Assembly (NCBI RefSeq): GCF_023078275.1
Contig: NC_062995.1
Location: forward strand, 191,001 to 255,000
Source of the DNA: Leguminivora glycinivorella
Lineage: Eukaryota > Arthropoda > Insecta > Lepidoptera > Tortricidae
Direction: 5' to 3'
Length of the DNA: 64,000 nucleotides
Position 1 is the stretch's first letter, and each line of letters starts with the position of its first letter. Made by a program: the position numbers and the translations under genes. Shown here piece after piece: positions 34,474 through 44,077 of the stretch. The notes beneath the pieces are model-generated. The model made no database searches and was not told the DNA's origin. It worked only from the letters and a program-made list of their open reading frames with translations.

Positions 34474-34720
34474 ACGACCGGTCTGGCGCAGTCGGTAGTG
34501 ACCCTGCCTGCTACGCCGCGGTCCCGGGTTCGAATCCCGGTAAGGGCATTTATTTGTGTGATGAGCACAGATATTTGTTCCTGAGTCATGGATGTTTTCT
34601 ATGTATATAAGTATTTATATATTATATATATCGTTGTCTGAGTACCCACAACACAAGCCTTCTTGAGCTTACCGTGGGCCTCAGTCAATCTGTGTAAGAA
34701 TGTCCTATAATATTTATTTA
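34474..34720 (+). mobile_element. tRNA-derived SINE, family O, full length
   Basis: Begins ACGACCGGTCTGGCGCAGTC (A box) with B box GGGTTCGAATCCCGG, then a body with CACAGATATTTGTT and ATGTATATAAGTATTTATAT, ending in AT-rich TAATATTTAT repeats. It is the empty-site reference for the Helitron in the copy at 43932-46680. A minus fragment occurs at about 36575-36662. Confidence 0.75.
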
Positions 34721-34757
34721 TAATATTTATTTTACTTTACCCTTATGATAATTTATC

Positions 34758-34903
34758 AGTAATGAATGGAGTTGGCGTGGCTCTAATACTTGTCTTTTTT
34801 TTTTTCGAAGGTGTATGGCGCAGTCGGTGGGATCAATTTTACGAAACAATTATTATATTTTTTCTGCAATACGGTCACAACTCTACCTTCATTATTAGCC
34901 TTA
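34758..34903 (+). repeat. local repeat P, copy 1
   Basis: Core TGGCGCAGTCGGTGGGATCA then TTTTACGAAACAATTATT, preceded by AATGGAGTTGG. One of six copies confined to 34.7-39.7 kb. The A-box-like core suggests a tRNA-derived origin, but no B box is seen. Confidence 0.55.
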
Positions 34904-34960
34904 TTTGTTATATTATACACAACTTTTCAATAATATCAACTTTAACACCAATACCAAATT

Positions 34961-35138
34961 ATCGTCCTCCTTGTGTTGTCCCGCCATTTGCCACGGCTCA
35001 CGGGAGCATGGGGTCCGCTTTGACCACTAATCCCAAGATTTGGCTTAGGCACTAGTTTTTACGAAAGCGACTGCCTGACCTTCCTACCCAAAGGGTAAAG
35101 TAGACCTTATTGGAATTAGTCCGGTTTCCTTACGATGT
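34961..35138 (-). repeat. SINE family E, headless copy
   Basis: Minus-strand 3' half of the SINE (GATTAGTGGTCAAAGCGGAC block); the tRNA-like head is missing. Confidence 0.6.
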
Positions 35139-35149
35139 TGTTGATGACA

Positions 35150-35337
35150 AATATTGTTTCGAAACTTTGACAAACAAATGTTGTTTAGCAAATATCGCAC
35201 TTAATATCAAACCTAAATAGTAGTAGATAGTTTTTTTGATAAATAATGGAGTTGGTCTTACTCCAATATGCTTTATTGGTCCCTTCCAAAATAATTTGAC
35301 ATGGCGCAATCGGTAGGATCAATTTTATGAAACTCTG
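35150..35337 (+). repeat. local repeat P, copy 2
   Basis: Core GGCGCAATCGGTAGGATCA at about 35303, upstream AATAATGGAGTTGG, and a further shared block AAATATCGCACTTAAT. The same block occurs inverted beside copy 5, so the repeated unit is at least 200 bp. Confidence 0.55.
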
Positions 35338-35724
35338 TATATCGCTTTACGTTGATCAATGATGAGGACGAAAAGTTTTTGTCCAAAATCATTTTTTATT
35401 TATATTTCTGTCCACTGAGACTGAGAAGCAGCGTACACAATACACATAAAGAAAATGGCGGCATTTTGCTGCGTTGTTATTGCGTAATGTCACCGCCACG
35501 TCACCCTGATTTATTGAGGAAAAAGAAACTAACGCTGCTGGGGAACAAAGTATAATAAATAAGGATATCTTAATACTATTTACTTTTATATAATACGACG
35601 CTCTGCCCTAAACAAAACATTGAATAAATAAATATCTCAGTATTTGCTTACAAAGATTGACTACGCCCTACGGTAAACTCAAGAAAGCTTGTGTTGTGGG
35701 TCCTCAGACAACGATATTTATAAT

Positions 35725-36561
35725 TCATACTAATATTATAAATGGAAACGTGTGTGTGTCTGTTTGTTTGTCCGTCGTTCACGGAAAAACGGAGCGACGA
35801 ATTGACGTATTTTTTAAGTGGAGATTGTTGAAGGGATGAAGAGTGACATAGGCTATAGCCTGACAAGTTTTTATTTGACCCTCGCCACGTTGCGGATTTT
35901 CAGCTGAACAAATTTCTTTTACTGGCAAGGATTAATATTTGACACCCGTCGTCAAAAGTCATTGAATGTCAGTGATGTAAACGAGAAGTAAATATTTTCA
36001 ATTTTCTATCGGTTTCATCGCAAATTTGCCCAAAATAATATTTAAAAAAGTGAAAATAATTATACTTAAGGTGATAAATTACTAACAACAAAAAATAATG
36101 AAGGATTTCACAGTATTTCGTTAACAATGTTCCGAAATCGGTTGTTGACATGTCCGGTACTGACAATTTATAGTGCGGTTGTCCTGTACTGATTATTTGG
36201 TTTCGATTTAGCTTAATATATTTTTGTTCTTATTTAAGGTGTCTGTAGCTCTGCCGTGAAAAATATTTATAGAAATAAGAAGGCCGTTACATCATTGACA
36301 CCAGTATAAAACAAGGTCCCACGCAAAAAGAAAATAAACATCGACGACTTCGATAAAGGCACAAGATTCATGGATTTTAGCCTGTGCAGAAACAAGAAGC
36401 GAGTATTTAAACCTTGCTTATTAAACGTTGATTCTCTAAAACCCTACGAAACCCCATACGAAAGCGGTTTGTAGCGACACTCTTTCAGGGTCAAATAAAA
36501 TCTTGTCAGGCTTTACTTTTAATCTCTTTCTAACTCGAGCAAAGCCGCGGGCAAAAGCTAG
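35725..36561 (+). mobile_element. Helitron family C split by MITE family F
   Basis: 5' TCATACTAATATTATAAATG at 35725 and 3' GCAAAAGCTAG ending at 36561 before T. The family F element occupies 35856-36513, with target TA duplicated. Confidence 0.7.
35856..36513. mobile_element. MITE family F copy 2
   Basis: Same ends as 8181-8915 (AGCCTGACAAG inverted), TA on both sides (35854-35855 and 36514-36515). Other Helitron copies read GGCTACTTTT at the same place, which is the uninterrupted target. Confidence 0.75.
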
Positions 36562-36661
36562 TAATTATATAATTACATAAATACTTATAAAACATCCATC
36601 AAGAACAAGTATCTATGCTCATCACAGAAATACATGCCCTTACTGGGATTCGAACCCAGAA

Positions 36662-37496
36662 CCGAAAACAAAACATTATGTGCGTGTCCTTACAAAAGGC
36701 GGGAACAAGAGTGTCACTGAGACTTGATTAGTTTCATGTACTCTGCTTACCCTGATTGGAAATAGGTACAGTCATGAGCTTACGTGTGTAAATATTTATT
36801 TCACACCGTTTTTGACTGTTGTTAGGACTGTATTTTATTTTTTCTTTTTTGACTGGTCTATGGCATTATATTGTATTCTGCCCACAGATGTCATATATAC
36901 CATAGATCAAGCAAACGTATCTACTTAGCGTGTCAAATAAACTCAGTGAAATCCACTGAGTTGTCCGTCTTTACTCGCAGCTTGCAGTTTTCGGGCGTCA
37001 ATTTTTGTAAGTTGAAGTCAACCAAAATATAAAAAATGCCTCGTTACGTGATATTCAATTGCAACAACACAAAAATTATAAACAATCAAGAGCCTGAGAC
37101 ATATTTAAAATTACAGGCAAGAATCAACTTCAGTACAAAATTTGACACGCTCGGCCCCTATACAAATATATGAATTTGTTTCTTCTATCTAAATTAAGTT
37201 CTGTGATTCTGCCCTCGTTGACTGGAGTAGGGCATTATGTAAATGCGGCCATTACCTGCACACCGAACGTCAATTGAGTAATTACGGAGGTGGTCATTAC
37301 GGTATAAAGTGTACATGGCTTCCTATCCTCTCTAATTTTACTTTTACTGTAGCCTAATACGGACGCATGACATTATTATATGAGCATTATTGACCTTTTG
37401 AACTCTTGGATTTGTTGAACCCATATCCTACAAAAGGCTATTTATCCTAAAAAAGGCTATTTATAAAGGTATTTAGAGTTGTGACGGCATTGAAAA
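36662..37496. other. no gene; SINE and TE debris
   Basis: At 36690-36800 there is a decayed SINE tail (TTCATGTACTCTGC). A 45-codon ORF at 37036-37173 begins MPRYVIFNCNN, faintly like a THAP domain start. Otherwise unrecognised. Confidence 0.35.
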
Positions 37497-37612
37497 AATT
37501 AAATAAATTGTTTCGTAAAATTGATCCTACCGACTGCGCCATGTCAAATTATTTAAGGGACAAATAAAGAATATCGGAGTAAGACCAATTTCAATAAATA
37601 TCAGAAACTATC
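37497..37612 (-). repeat. local repeat P, copy 3
   Basis: Contains ATTGTTTCGTAAAATTGATC and CTACCGACTGCGCCATG, then AAACTATCGTC on the far side. Confidence 0.55.
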
Positions 37613-37766
37613 GTCAAAGGAATATTTTTTTTTGCAGTTTAGTACGATACACTACGATTTACTAAACGAATTGTTTTTAGTCACAGTTTTGAAACTATAT
37701 TTTCCATCAGTATTAAACTTCATATTTTTTTAAATTGTATATTATGTACATATAATACTTATAACA

Positions 37767-37925
37767 AAGGTAGAGTCGCAACCGTATCGCAGAAAAAATA
37801 AAATAATTGTTTCGTAAAATTGATCCTACCGACCGCGCCATGGCAAGTGACTTTGAAAGGAAAACAAACGAAGACAAGTATTGGAGCCAGGCCAACTCCA
37901 TTCATTATTGATAAACTATCATTCA
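37767..37925 (-). repeat. local repeat P, copy 4
   Basis: Longest match: GGTAGAGTCGCAACCGTATC, the core, then AGGCCAACTCCATTCATTAT. CTACCGACCGCGCCATG has one substitution. Confidence 0.55.
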
Positions 37926-37983
37926 AAGGAATGTTCCGGTTGAAATTTAGTGCGATATACGCACCTGCGAAACAGCCATAACT

Positions 37984-38466
37984 AACTAACCACAAAATTA
38001 AAATTTTTAAAAAACCCCCGACCGCGACATACTGGACCGATTTTCATGAAAAAAAAAATGAAAATGAAAATGAAATATTTATTTTTCAAGTAGGCATATT
38101 ACAATGCGCATATGAATGTCAAATAAAGCTACGCCGGCTCTAACCCTACGCCTCAGCCTCGAGAAGATTTCAGTCCCCCCTCAGTTGGGAGGGGGGACTG
38201 CAAAATAAATTGATTGATTGATTGATATCCACTATGGGACCGGCAAGAAACTCGGCGGGCAACTTCTTTTCAAAACATTACATCTTATAATGAAACATGA
38301 AACATGGCTAAGAACACTCCCGACTAACTCAGCTTTCGGACAAAAAAAAAAAGCTAAATCGGTTTATTCATTCGGGAGCTACGATGCCACAGACATACAG
38401 ACAAACACACAGACAGACACGTCAAACTTATAACACCCCTTCGTTTTTGCGTCGGGGGTTAAAAAG
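37984..38466 (-). repeat. family H repeat interrupted by a family B tail
   Basis: The two halves of family H meet at TTTCATGAAA/ATGAAACATGG around the 38050-38290 insert; ATGAAAC-like bases are repeated at both junctions. Confidence 0.6.
38050..38290 (-). mobile_element. non-LTR 3' tail, family B copy 2
   Basis: Minus-strand copy of 1983-2193, nested in family H. A 31-bp segment ending in (TTGA)n at about 38196-38226 is absent from the other two copies. Confidence 0.6.
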
Positions 38467-38588
38467 CTTTTTTCAAGTCAATATTTTGAAACATTAGTGT
38501 GCATTAAGAAAATGCATCTAACTTCTTTTATTTTTATGTCAATCGTGTTATACTTGGGCTTGATTAGTTCCTAAATACTAAATCTCAA

Positions 38589-38765
38589 TATAATAATTGT
38601 TTCGTAAAATTGATCCTACCGACTGCGCCATGTCAAATTATTCCGGAAGGAACAAATAAAGCATATTGGAGTAAGATCAACTCCATTATTTATCAAAAAA
38701 CTATCCACTACTATTTAGGTTTGCTATTAAGTGCGATATTTCCTAAACAACATTTTTTTTTAATT
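38589..38765 (-). repeat. local repeat P, copy 5
   Basis: Core at 38600-38635, then CAACTCCATTATTTATC, AAGTGCGATATTT and CTAAACAACAT; nearly the inverse of copy 2 over some 175 bp. Confidence 0.6.
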
Positions 38766-38884
38766 TAAATACATATCATACACTTAAGAAAAAACGACAG
38801 GGCCCACTGGTGGCCGAGCCGGGAATCGAACCCGGGTCTTCAGCTTACGCGGCTAGCGTCCTCACCACTAGACCACCCGCCCGC
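38766..38884 (-). mobile_element. tRNA-derived SINE (third type)
   Basis: On minus: GGGTGGTCTAGTGGTGAGGA (A box), CCGGGTTCGATTCCCGG (B box), then CGGCCACCAGTGGGCC and a T/A-rich end. A truncated relative is at about 57495-57530 and a B-box remnant near 17870. Confidence 0.65.
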
Positions 38885-38900
38885 CAAAACAAATCGAAAA

Positions 38901-39088
38901 ATAATTATTTTTAAAATCGGGACTTAATCGCGTATAACTACATATTAAACTGACCTCCAATGTTTCAAGGACGGCGTTGTCCCCGTAGTCTCGGAGAAGA
39001 CTGGCTTCAGAGGACCTGCCTTGCTGGCTTGGAGGTCAGTTTAATATGTAGTTATACGCGATTAAGTCCCGATTTTAAAAATAATTAT
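38901..39088. mobile_element. palindromic PLE-tail mini-element, type 2
   Basis: Arms 38901-38959 and 39030-39088 are 59 bp and exactly complementary. The left arm and most of the 70-bp core match the tail of PLE 2 (12895-13006). So the unit is a PLE 3' end with its terminal segment repeated in inverted orientation. The core keeps GGAC/GTCC and TTGAAACATTGG. Confidence 0.7.
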
Positions 39089-39542
39089 GTGTAATAATCG
39101 TGAAAGCTTAAATCGAAAAATATTCAATAAAATAATTTGATTTGTTCCCTAGTTGTAACATTTCTTTGTCAAAGTTTTGAAACAATATTTGGCATTAGTG
39201 TTAAAGATAATATTGAAAAATTGTGTATACTTAATAACAAATACTACGTTGTAAGTACTACTAGCCTTAGCGTCTATTTCAGACGATTAATGGTGCAATG
39301 TCCGAGAGACATCGCTTTTGATGACTAAAGAGACCTATGCGAGAGCGACATATTTTGCCACATAGCTGATAAAAGGGAAGCTTGCAACCGATTGCTACGC
39401 TTCGCTATGGTGTCTTCTTTCCCTTTTGTCAGCAAGTGCCGCAAACCAGGTCTCATCGACGAACTTGCGACCATCTCCAACGCACTTTCACCACTCCGTC
39501 CGCTTCTCCGCAAGCTTCTCCCAGTTTAACAAATGAGGTTTA

Positions 39543-39686
39543 TAACAAAGGTAGAGTTGTGACCGTTTCGGAGGAAAAATATAATAATTGTTTCGTAAAA
39601 TTGATCCTACCGACTGCGCCATGTTACTTCAGAAGGAAAACAAATAAAGACATTGGAGCGAGGCCAACTCCGTTCCTTATTGATAA
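39543..39686 (-). repeat. local repeat P, copy 6
   Basis: AAAGGTAGAGTTGTGACCGT, core, then AGGCCAACTCCGTTCCTTAT; closest to copy 4. Confidence 0.55.
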
Positions 39687-39734
39687 ATTATCATAAGGGA
39701 GAAATCCTGAGTACTTAAATAATACATAATAATA

Positions 39735-39966
39735 CTACCTTTTTCCCGCGGCTTCGCTCGCGTTAATTTCGAAATGCTCCATACAAACGTCCATTCCTCC
39801 ATTTTAGGTAAAGGTTAGAAAGAGACAAAAAGTAGCCTATGTCACTCTCTAATCTCTTTATCCTTTCTTCTATCTCCACTTAAAATATCAAATCTAATCG
39901 TCGCTCCGTTTTTCCGTGAAAGACGGACAAACAAACAGACACACACTTTCCCATTTACAATATTAA
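39735..39966 (-). mobile_element. Helitron family C, decayed ends
   Basis: Minus-strand copy with CCCGCGGCTTCGCTCGCG at 39746, but the CTAG terminus has been lost; the other end is TTTACAATATTA. Confidence 0.6.
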
Positions 39967-40669
39967 AATAGATGTATAAAAAACAGTCTTAAAATATTCA
40001 ATATGATTTCCATTCAACACATAGTTAAACACGAAAACGTCAATTTTGTCAAAAAAAATAATATAGTTATATATTACGATATTCCTACTTGCCTCGAAGA
40101 TCAACATTTAAAAGAAGTCATATAATATTCAAGATATAGTGTTATTTGTAGGGAACAAATTAAATTATTTTATCGGGCGGTCGAGGTGGTGTAGCGGTTT
40201 CTATAAACGGTTCCTAAACGTAAAAATTCAACAGGTGAACAAAATATTCAAAATATGTGTGTATTGTGACAAGTAAATAAACTGATATCTATCTATTTAA
40301 GATTATCATTCAAGACATCCAATATGAAATACGAAAATGTCAATTTCATCAATTGAAAATTGCTTTATAATATTCCTATTTAATTGTACCGAAAATTCAA
40401 CAGGTCAAATGATAGTACCTACAATTTTCAATGTGGAATTCCATTTAAGACTTAAACACGAAAATGTAATCGATATATTTTGTGTTTAGCAATTCAGCAG
40501 GTGAACAAAATATAGATTTTCATTCAAGATTACTTGTTTGAAACACCAAAATGTCAATCGATTTCATCAATAAAAATATCGACTCATTACAATACACGTC
40601 CAAAAAATTCACCAACTCAAATTCAAATTTAGAATAACTTCCAAGACATTCCATTTTCAAATGACCAAC
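39967..40669. other. no recognised feature
   Basis: AT-rich; the phrase TTCAACAGGT(G/C)AA(A/C) recurs a few times between 40220 and 40510 but no unit could be defined. Confidence 0.4.
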
Positions 40670-40797
40670 CTGCGTGGCGATGTGAGCCTTGTGTGTATGC
40701 TCAAACAAGTGGTTATGGCGTGCGGGCGAGCGCGCGGCCGCCCCGCGGGAGGTTGCGACAGGACTGAGGTCTGGCGACGGTGGGATAAGTGACGAGA
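40670..40797 (-). CDS. candidate host exon, GC-rich
   Basis: A 128-bp minus-strand segment much richer in GC than its surroundings. It is preceded by a pyrimidine-rich tract ending CCAG and followed by CAG/GTTGGT, a possible splice donor. One frame is open throughout, reading SSLIPPSPDLSPVATSRG, then ARSPARHNHLFEHTHKAHIA, with mostly G/C-ending codons. No family was recognised, and no neighbouring exon could be joined to it in phase. It could be a real exon of an otherwise intronic gene or a chance GC island. Confidence 0.3.
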
Positions 40798-40952
40798 CTG
40801 GATTGATGTGTGAGTGAGAGGGTGTACGGGATGTGGCGAGGAAATATTTTAAATTTCCATTCAAAGTTTGGGGATATTATAAATTTGACAAATGTAGCCG
40901 AAATTTGGTAATAAAAAAGTAACTTTGAAAAATGTAGGGCTCACCGGCCAAA

Positions 40953-41073
40953 TCCATACTAATATTATAAATGGGAAAGTGTGTGTGTTTGTTTGTCCGT
41001 CTTTCACGGCAAAACGGACATAGGCTACTTTTTGTCTCTTTCTAACGTGAGCAAAGCCGCGGGCAAAAGCTAG
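40953..41073 (+). mobile_element. 121-bp Helitron, family C, internally deleted
   Basis: Complete ends: TCCATACTAATATTATAAAT after an A, and GGCAAAAGCTAG before a T. The middle third seen in other copies is missing. It abuts the triplicated 70-bp unit. Confidence 0.75.
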
Positions 41074-41283
41074 TGTCTTCATTAATCGCGTGCCTTCCTA
41101 CACTTACCTTGATATTGGCGAAATCATCGACGAGCCCTAACACTGTCTTCATTAATCGCGTGCCTTCCTACACTTACCTTGATATTGGCGGAATCATCGA
41201 CGAGCCCTAACACTGTCTTCATTAATCGCGTGCCTTCCTACACTTACCTTGATATTGGCGGAATCATCGACGAGCCCTAACAC
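41074..41283 (-). repeat. three exact tandem copies of a 70-bp unit
   Basis: Units 41074-41143, 41144-41213 and 41214-41283 differ at a single base (GGCGAAATC against GGCGGAATC). On the minus strand each contains ATATCAAG/GTAAGTG, a near-ideal splice donor, after an open stretch reading LGLVDDFANIK (or DS for DF). The unit length is not a multiple of three, so a continuous tandem ORF is not kept. Confidence 0.8.
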
Positions 41284-42148
41284 TTAAGAAATAATTGAAA
41301 ATCTAGGGGTGAAGGTTTATTTCCATAAAAAAATGGCGCCATTTTTAGTTTCAAGATTTTGTTGAACGTCTATAGTTCTACGATTAACCTACCCACTGTG
41401 ATGTAATTTTTGTCACTGGGCGTTCACTGAAATGCCCTTAAGTTGGGAGCTACTTGTGATATATCGACCTGCAAATGAGGCCGATATAAAAAGGTGTCCG
41501 CAGCTAGTAGGAGACAAGAGACAGGGTCGTGGTTCAGGCCACCCCGGAGCAAAATGTATGTCCACAATTTAAGAAAGGAATTTAAGAACGTATGACAGTT
41601 CCCCAAATGAAAATCCGACTTATATTTTGTATCAACTAATCTATTTCTCAAAAAGATAATAGCGTACTACCATCGTCAAGCGACAAATTGTATGTACATA
41701 AACAACTGACAACTTTGTCTTGTCAACAACTTTTGCTTTGAATTTTCCAACTTTATAATTATCAAGTCGTGGCGTGTAAGGCACGAAGTCGATGGTAGGT
41801 GATGGTCAAAAGTTAAAAAATAGCCTACTATGAGAAATTCATATTTTTTTTTTCTGCCATATATGCCAATGTATGCATATACGCAACGCAGTCTGGCTCT
41901 GTCGCGCCAATACGGAATACGAGTTAGCCAGCTACGATAACGAAAAAAAAATAGAAAATCTTGGTTCACTTTAACATTACGAAAGCTAGCGATCCTCGCA
42001 AACACAACAACACCTCACGCGCGTGCGTGCCGCCATTTCAAATTTGGAAACTATTCCATCACGACGCCCCATCCAAGTATCAACCATAACTCAACGCATT
42101 AAAGTCCGCCTTTCAATGTACGTTCAACTGATATACGACTATACGAGG
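41284..42148. other. no supported gene
   Basis: Mostly unique AT-rich DNA. On minus near 42035 the sequence AAATGGCGGCACGCACGCG resembles a Kozak-like start region but the frame closes after 16 codons. Confidence 0.4.
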
Positions 42149-42287
42149 TACAGTCGACGAATTTGAATCCCAGGCCACTTTAGAACCCTGTCTTACTGAC
42201 ATCGTACTAACTTGCCATATAGGGACTTCCTTTAATGTTTTACTGTGAGAAGGTTCTACAATGTCCTAGTATAATTGGTTGACTGTA
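42149..42287. mobile_element. short MITE, TACAGTC-type
   Basis: Ends TACAGTCGACGAATTTG and TAATTGGTTGACTGTA, imperfect inverses. Same family as 62048-62187. Confidence 0.55.
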
Positions 42288-42483
42288 CAGTCATCATCAT
42301 CATCATTCTCTTGCCCTTATCCCAGTCACTTGGGGTCGGCGCAACGTGTCTTTCTCTTCCATACATCTCTGTCACTCGTTATCTCATCATTAACTTGTTT
42401 TAGTTCCATATCATGTCTCACACAGTCCATCCACTTCTTCGGTTTTCCCCTCCCGTTACTGTACAGTCAAGGATATTAAATAG

Positions 42484-42567
42484 ATGCGGAAAAACTGTCA
42501 AAAATATGTATCCCCAACCTTAACGTGTAAGCAATAAAGATACATGTTTTTGACACGTTGTCCGCAT
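42484..42567. repeat. small palindrome
   Basis: ATGCGGAAAAACTGTCAAAA at the left is mirrored by TTTTTGACACGTTGTCCGCAT, about 29-bp imperfect arms. Confidence 0.5.
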
Positions 42568-42569
42568 CT

Positions 42570-42945
42570 ACACCGTGATTTTTTTTGTTTTCCGTTAAAT
42601 TCAACACGTCGCTAGGTTCACTATCAGGAACCACCCTGTATATCACTTTTAGTTAAATTAGCAAAAATAATTTTTTCATCATTTTCATACATAATAATTG
42701 AATTTATTAGCGTGAGAGACCCTTAAGAATAACATTCAGGTTAGTGTCAAGTGATTGACGGCACATGTCATAACAAATAACATTAGGTATCGGTAAAGGT
42801 TCTCACACACGTGTTCAGTAATTATCTTTATTTTTTTAATAACTCAATAACCGTAAGGACGCTAGTTTCTTAGAGAAATTAATTGTATTTGATCTAAAGA
42901 ACCTTACCTTAAAGTTAACGTAATTCAATAAAGACAGGTTGTATA
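42570..42945 (+). mobile_element. MITE family M copy 2
   Basis: Inverse of 29239-29616 over its length; starts ACACCGTGATTTTTTTTG. Confidence 0.6.
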
Positions 42946-43234
42946 TTATTACCTTGACTGTAATAAGAGAACGTAGTATTGAGAGTTACGAGTTACGACA
43001 AATTAAAATGTACTCTTAAGTCGATTGTATTTAAGTTTAGTTTCAATCATCGAATTAAATTATTAATATTTCGTATTATATACACCGTGTTTTTATTGAA
43101 TTCCGTTAACTTTGCCATATAGTTAGGTCCATTATAGGAAACAGAATAGCATAGTTAGTTTACTACTCGTAACTTTTTTCTGAAAAACACCATACATCTG
43201 CGATATATGTTACTTTAATTGCTGATTGAGAAAC

Positions 43235-43463
43235 GGACTTTAGGCACGGTCTTACCGCTAGCACAGTATAATAAAGAGCACTATCGTACAGTATGGCCAT
43301 TCCAGCTCCCCGCTGAAAGTGCTGCTCACCCCCTCTCGGTTACCTCACAGTTACCGCCTGTCAAAAACGTGAACAGTCGACCTGTCATATCTCACTCATG
43401 CAAGAATGGTACGCGTTCACCTACACGAGCTTAGACTGTGTGCTAGGAACGCACCTCTTTCAT
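43235..43463 (-). repeat. repeat V copy 1
   Basis: 229-bp GC-richer block matching 56062-56285 in inverted orientation (CGCGTTCACCTACACGAGCT and AACGCACCTCTTTCATA). No ORF of note. Confidence 0.6.
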
Positions 43464-43751
43464 ATATTTGATAGCCAGTGTCCGAGATGTGTCGCTAGGC
43501 CACCAGTGCTACGTATGCCCATACATTAGAGTCTTAATTCTGTATTGAGGTCAGTTATGACGTTATGGAGTCAATCGGTCGGATCTTGAGAGCTCTTGAT
43601 ATGAGTGGCAATTTATTTTTGACGGCTTCGAGATAGGTGCATAATTACCATAGAGGAATAAAGTAAGCGTAAACTAGAGTAAAAAAAGCCGTTTCATGAA
43701 AATCGGTCGACTATGGGTCTGGGGCAGGGGTTTTTTCAAAATTTTAATTTT

Positions 43752-43895
43752 TCATGGTGGCGTAGGCGAGAGGCTGGCAACCTGTCACTTGGATTTCTTT
43801 CAACCCCTTTTCGCCAAGAGTCTGAAACTTAGTATTCATATGCTCTGCCTACCCCTTTATGGGATACAGGTATGATTATACATATGTATGTAATT
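43752..43895 (+). repeat. SINE family R copy
   Basis: From TGGTGGCGTAGGCGAGAGGC to ATGGGATACAGGTATGATTA and a TATG-type tail; a longer copy is at 56886-57053. Confidence 0.55.
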
Positions 43896-44077
43896 TTTCA
43901 TCATACTATACTGAACTGTCACCGCATGTTTGACGACCGGTCTGGCGCAGTCGGTAGCGACCCTGCCTGCTACGCCGCGGTCCCGGGTTCGAATCCCGGT
44001 AAGGGCATTTATTTGTGTGATGAACACAGATATTTGTTTCTGAGTCATGGATGTTTTCTATGTATATAAGTATTTTA

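Noticed and set aside
41074..41283. CRISPR-like array
   Set aside because: Units are identical over all 70 bp with no variable spacers, and the genome is eukaryotic.
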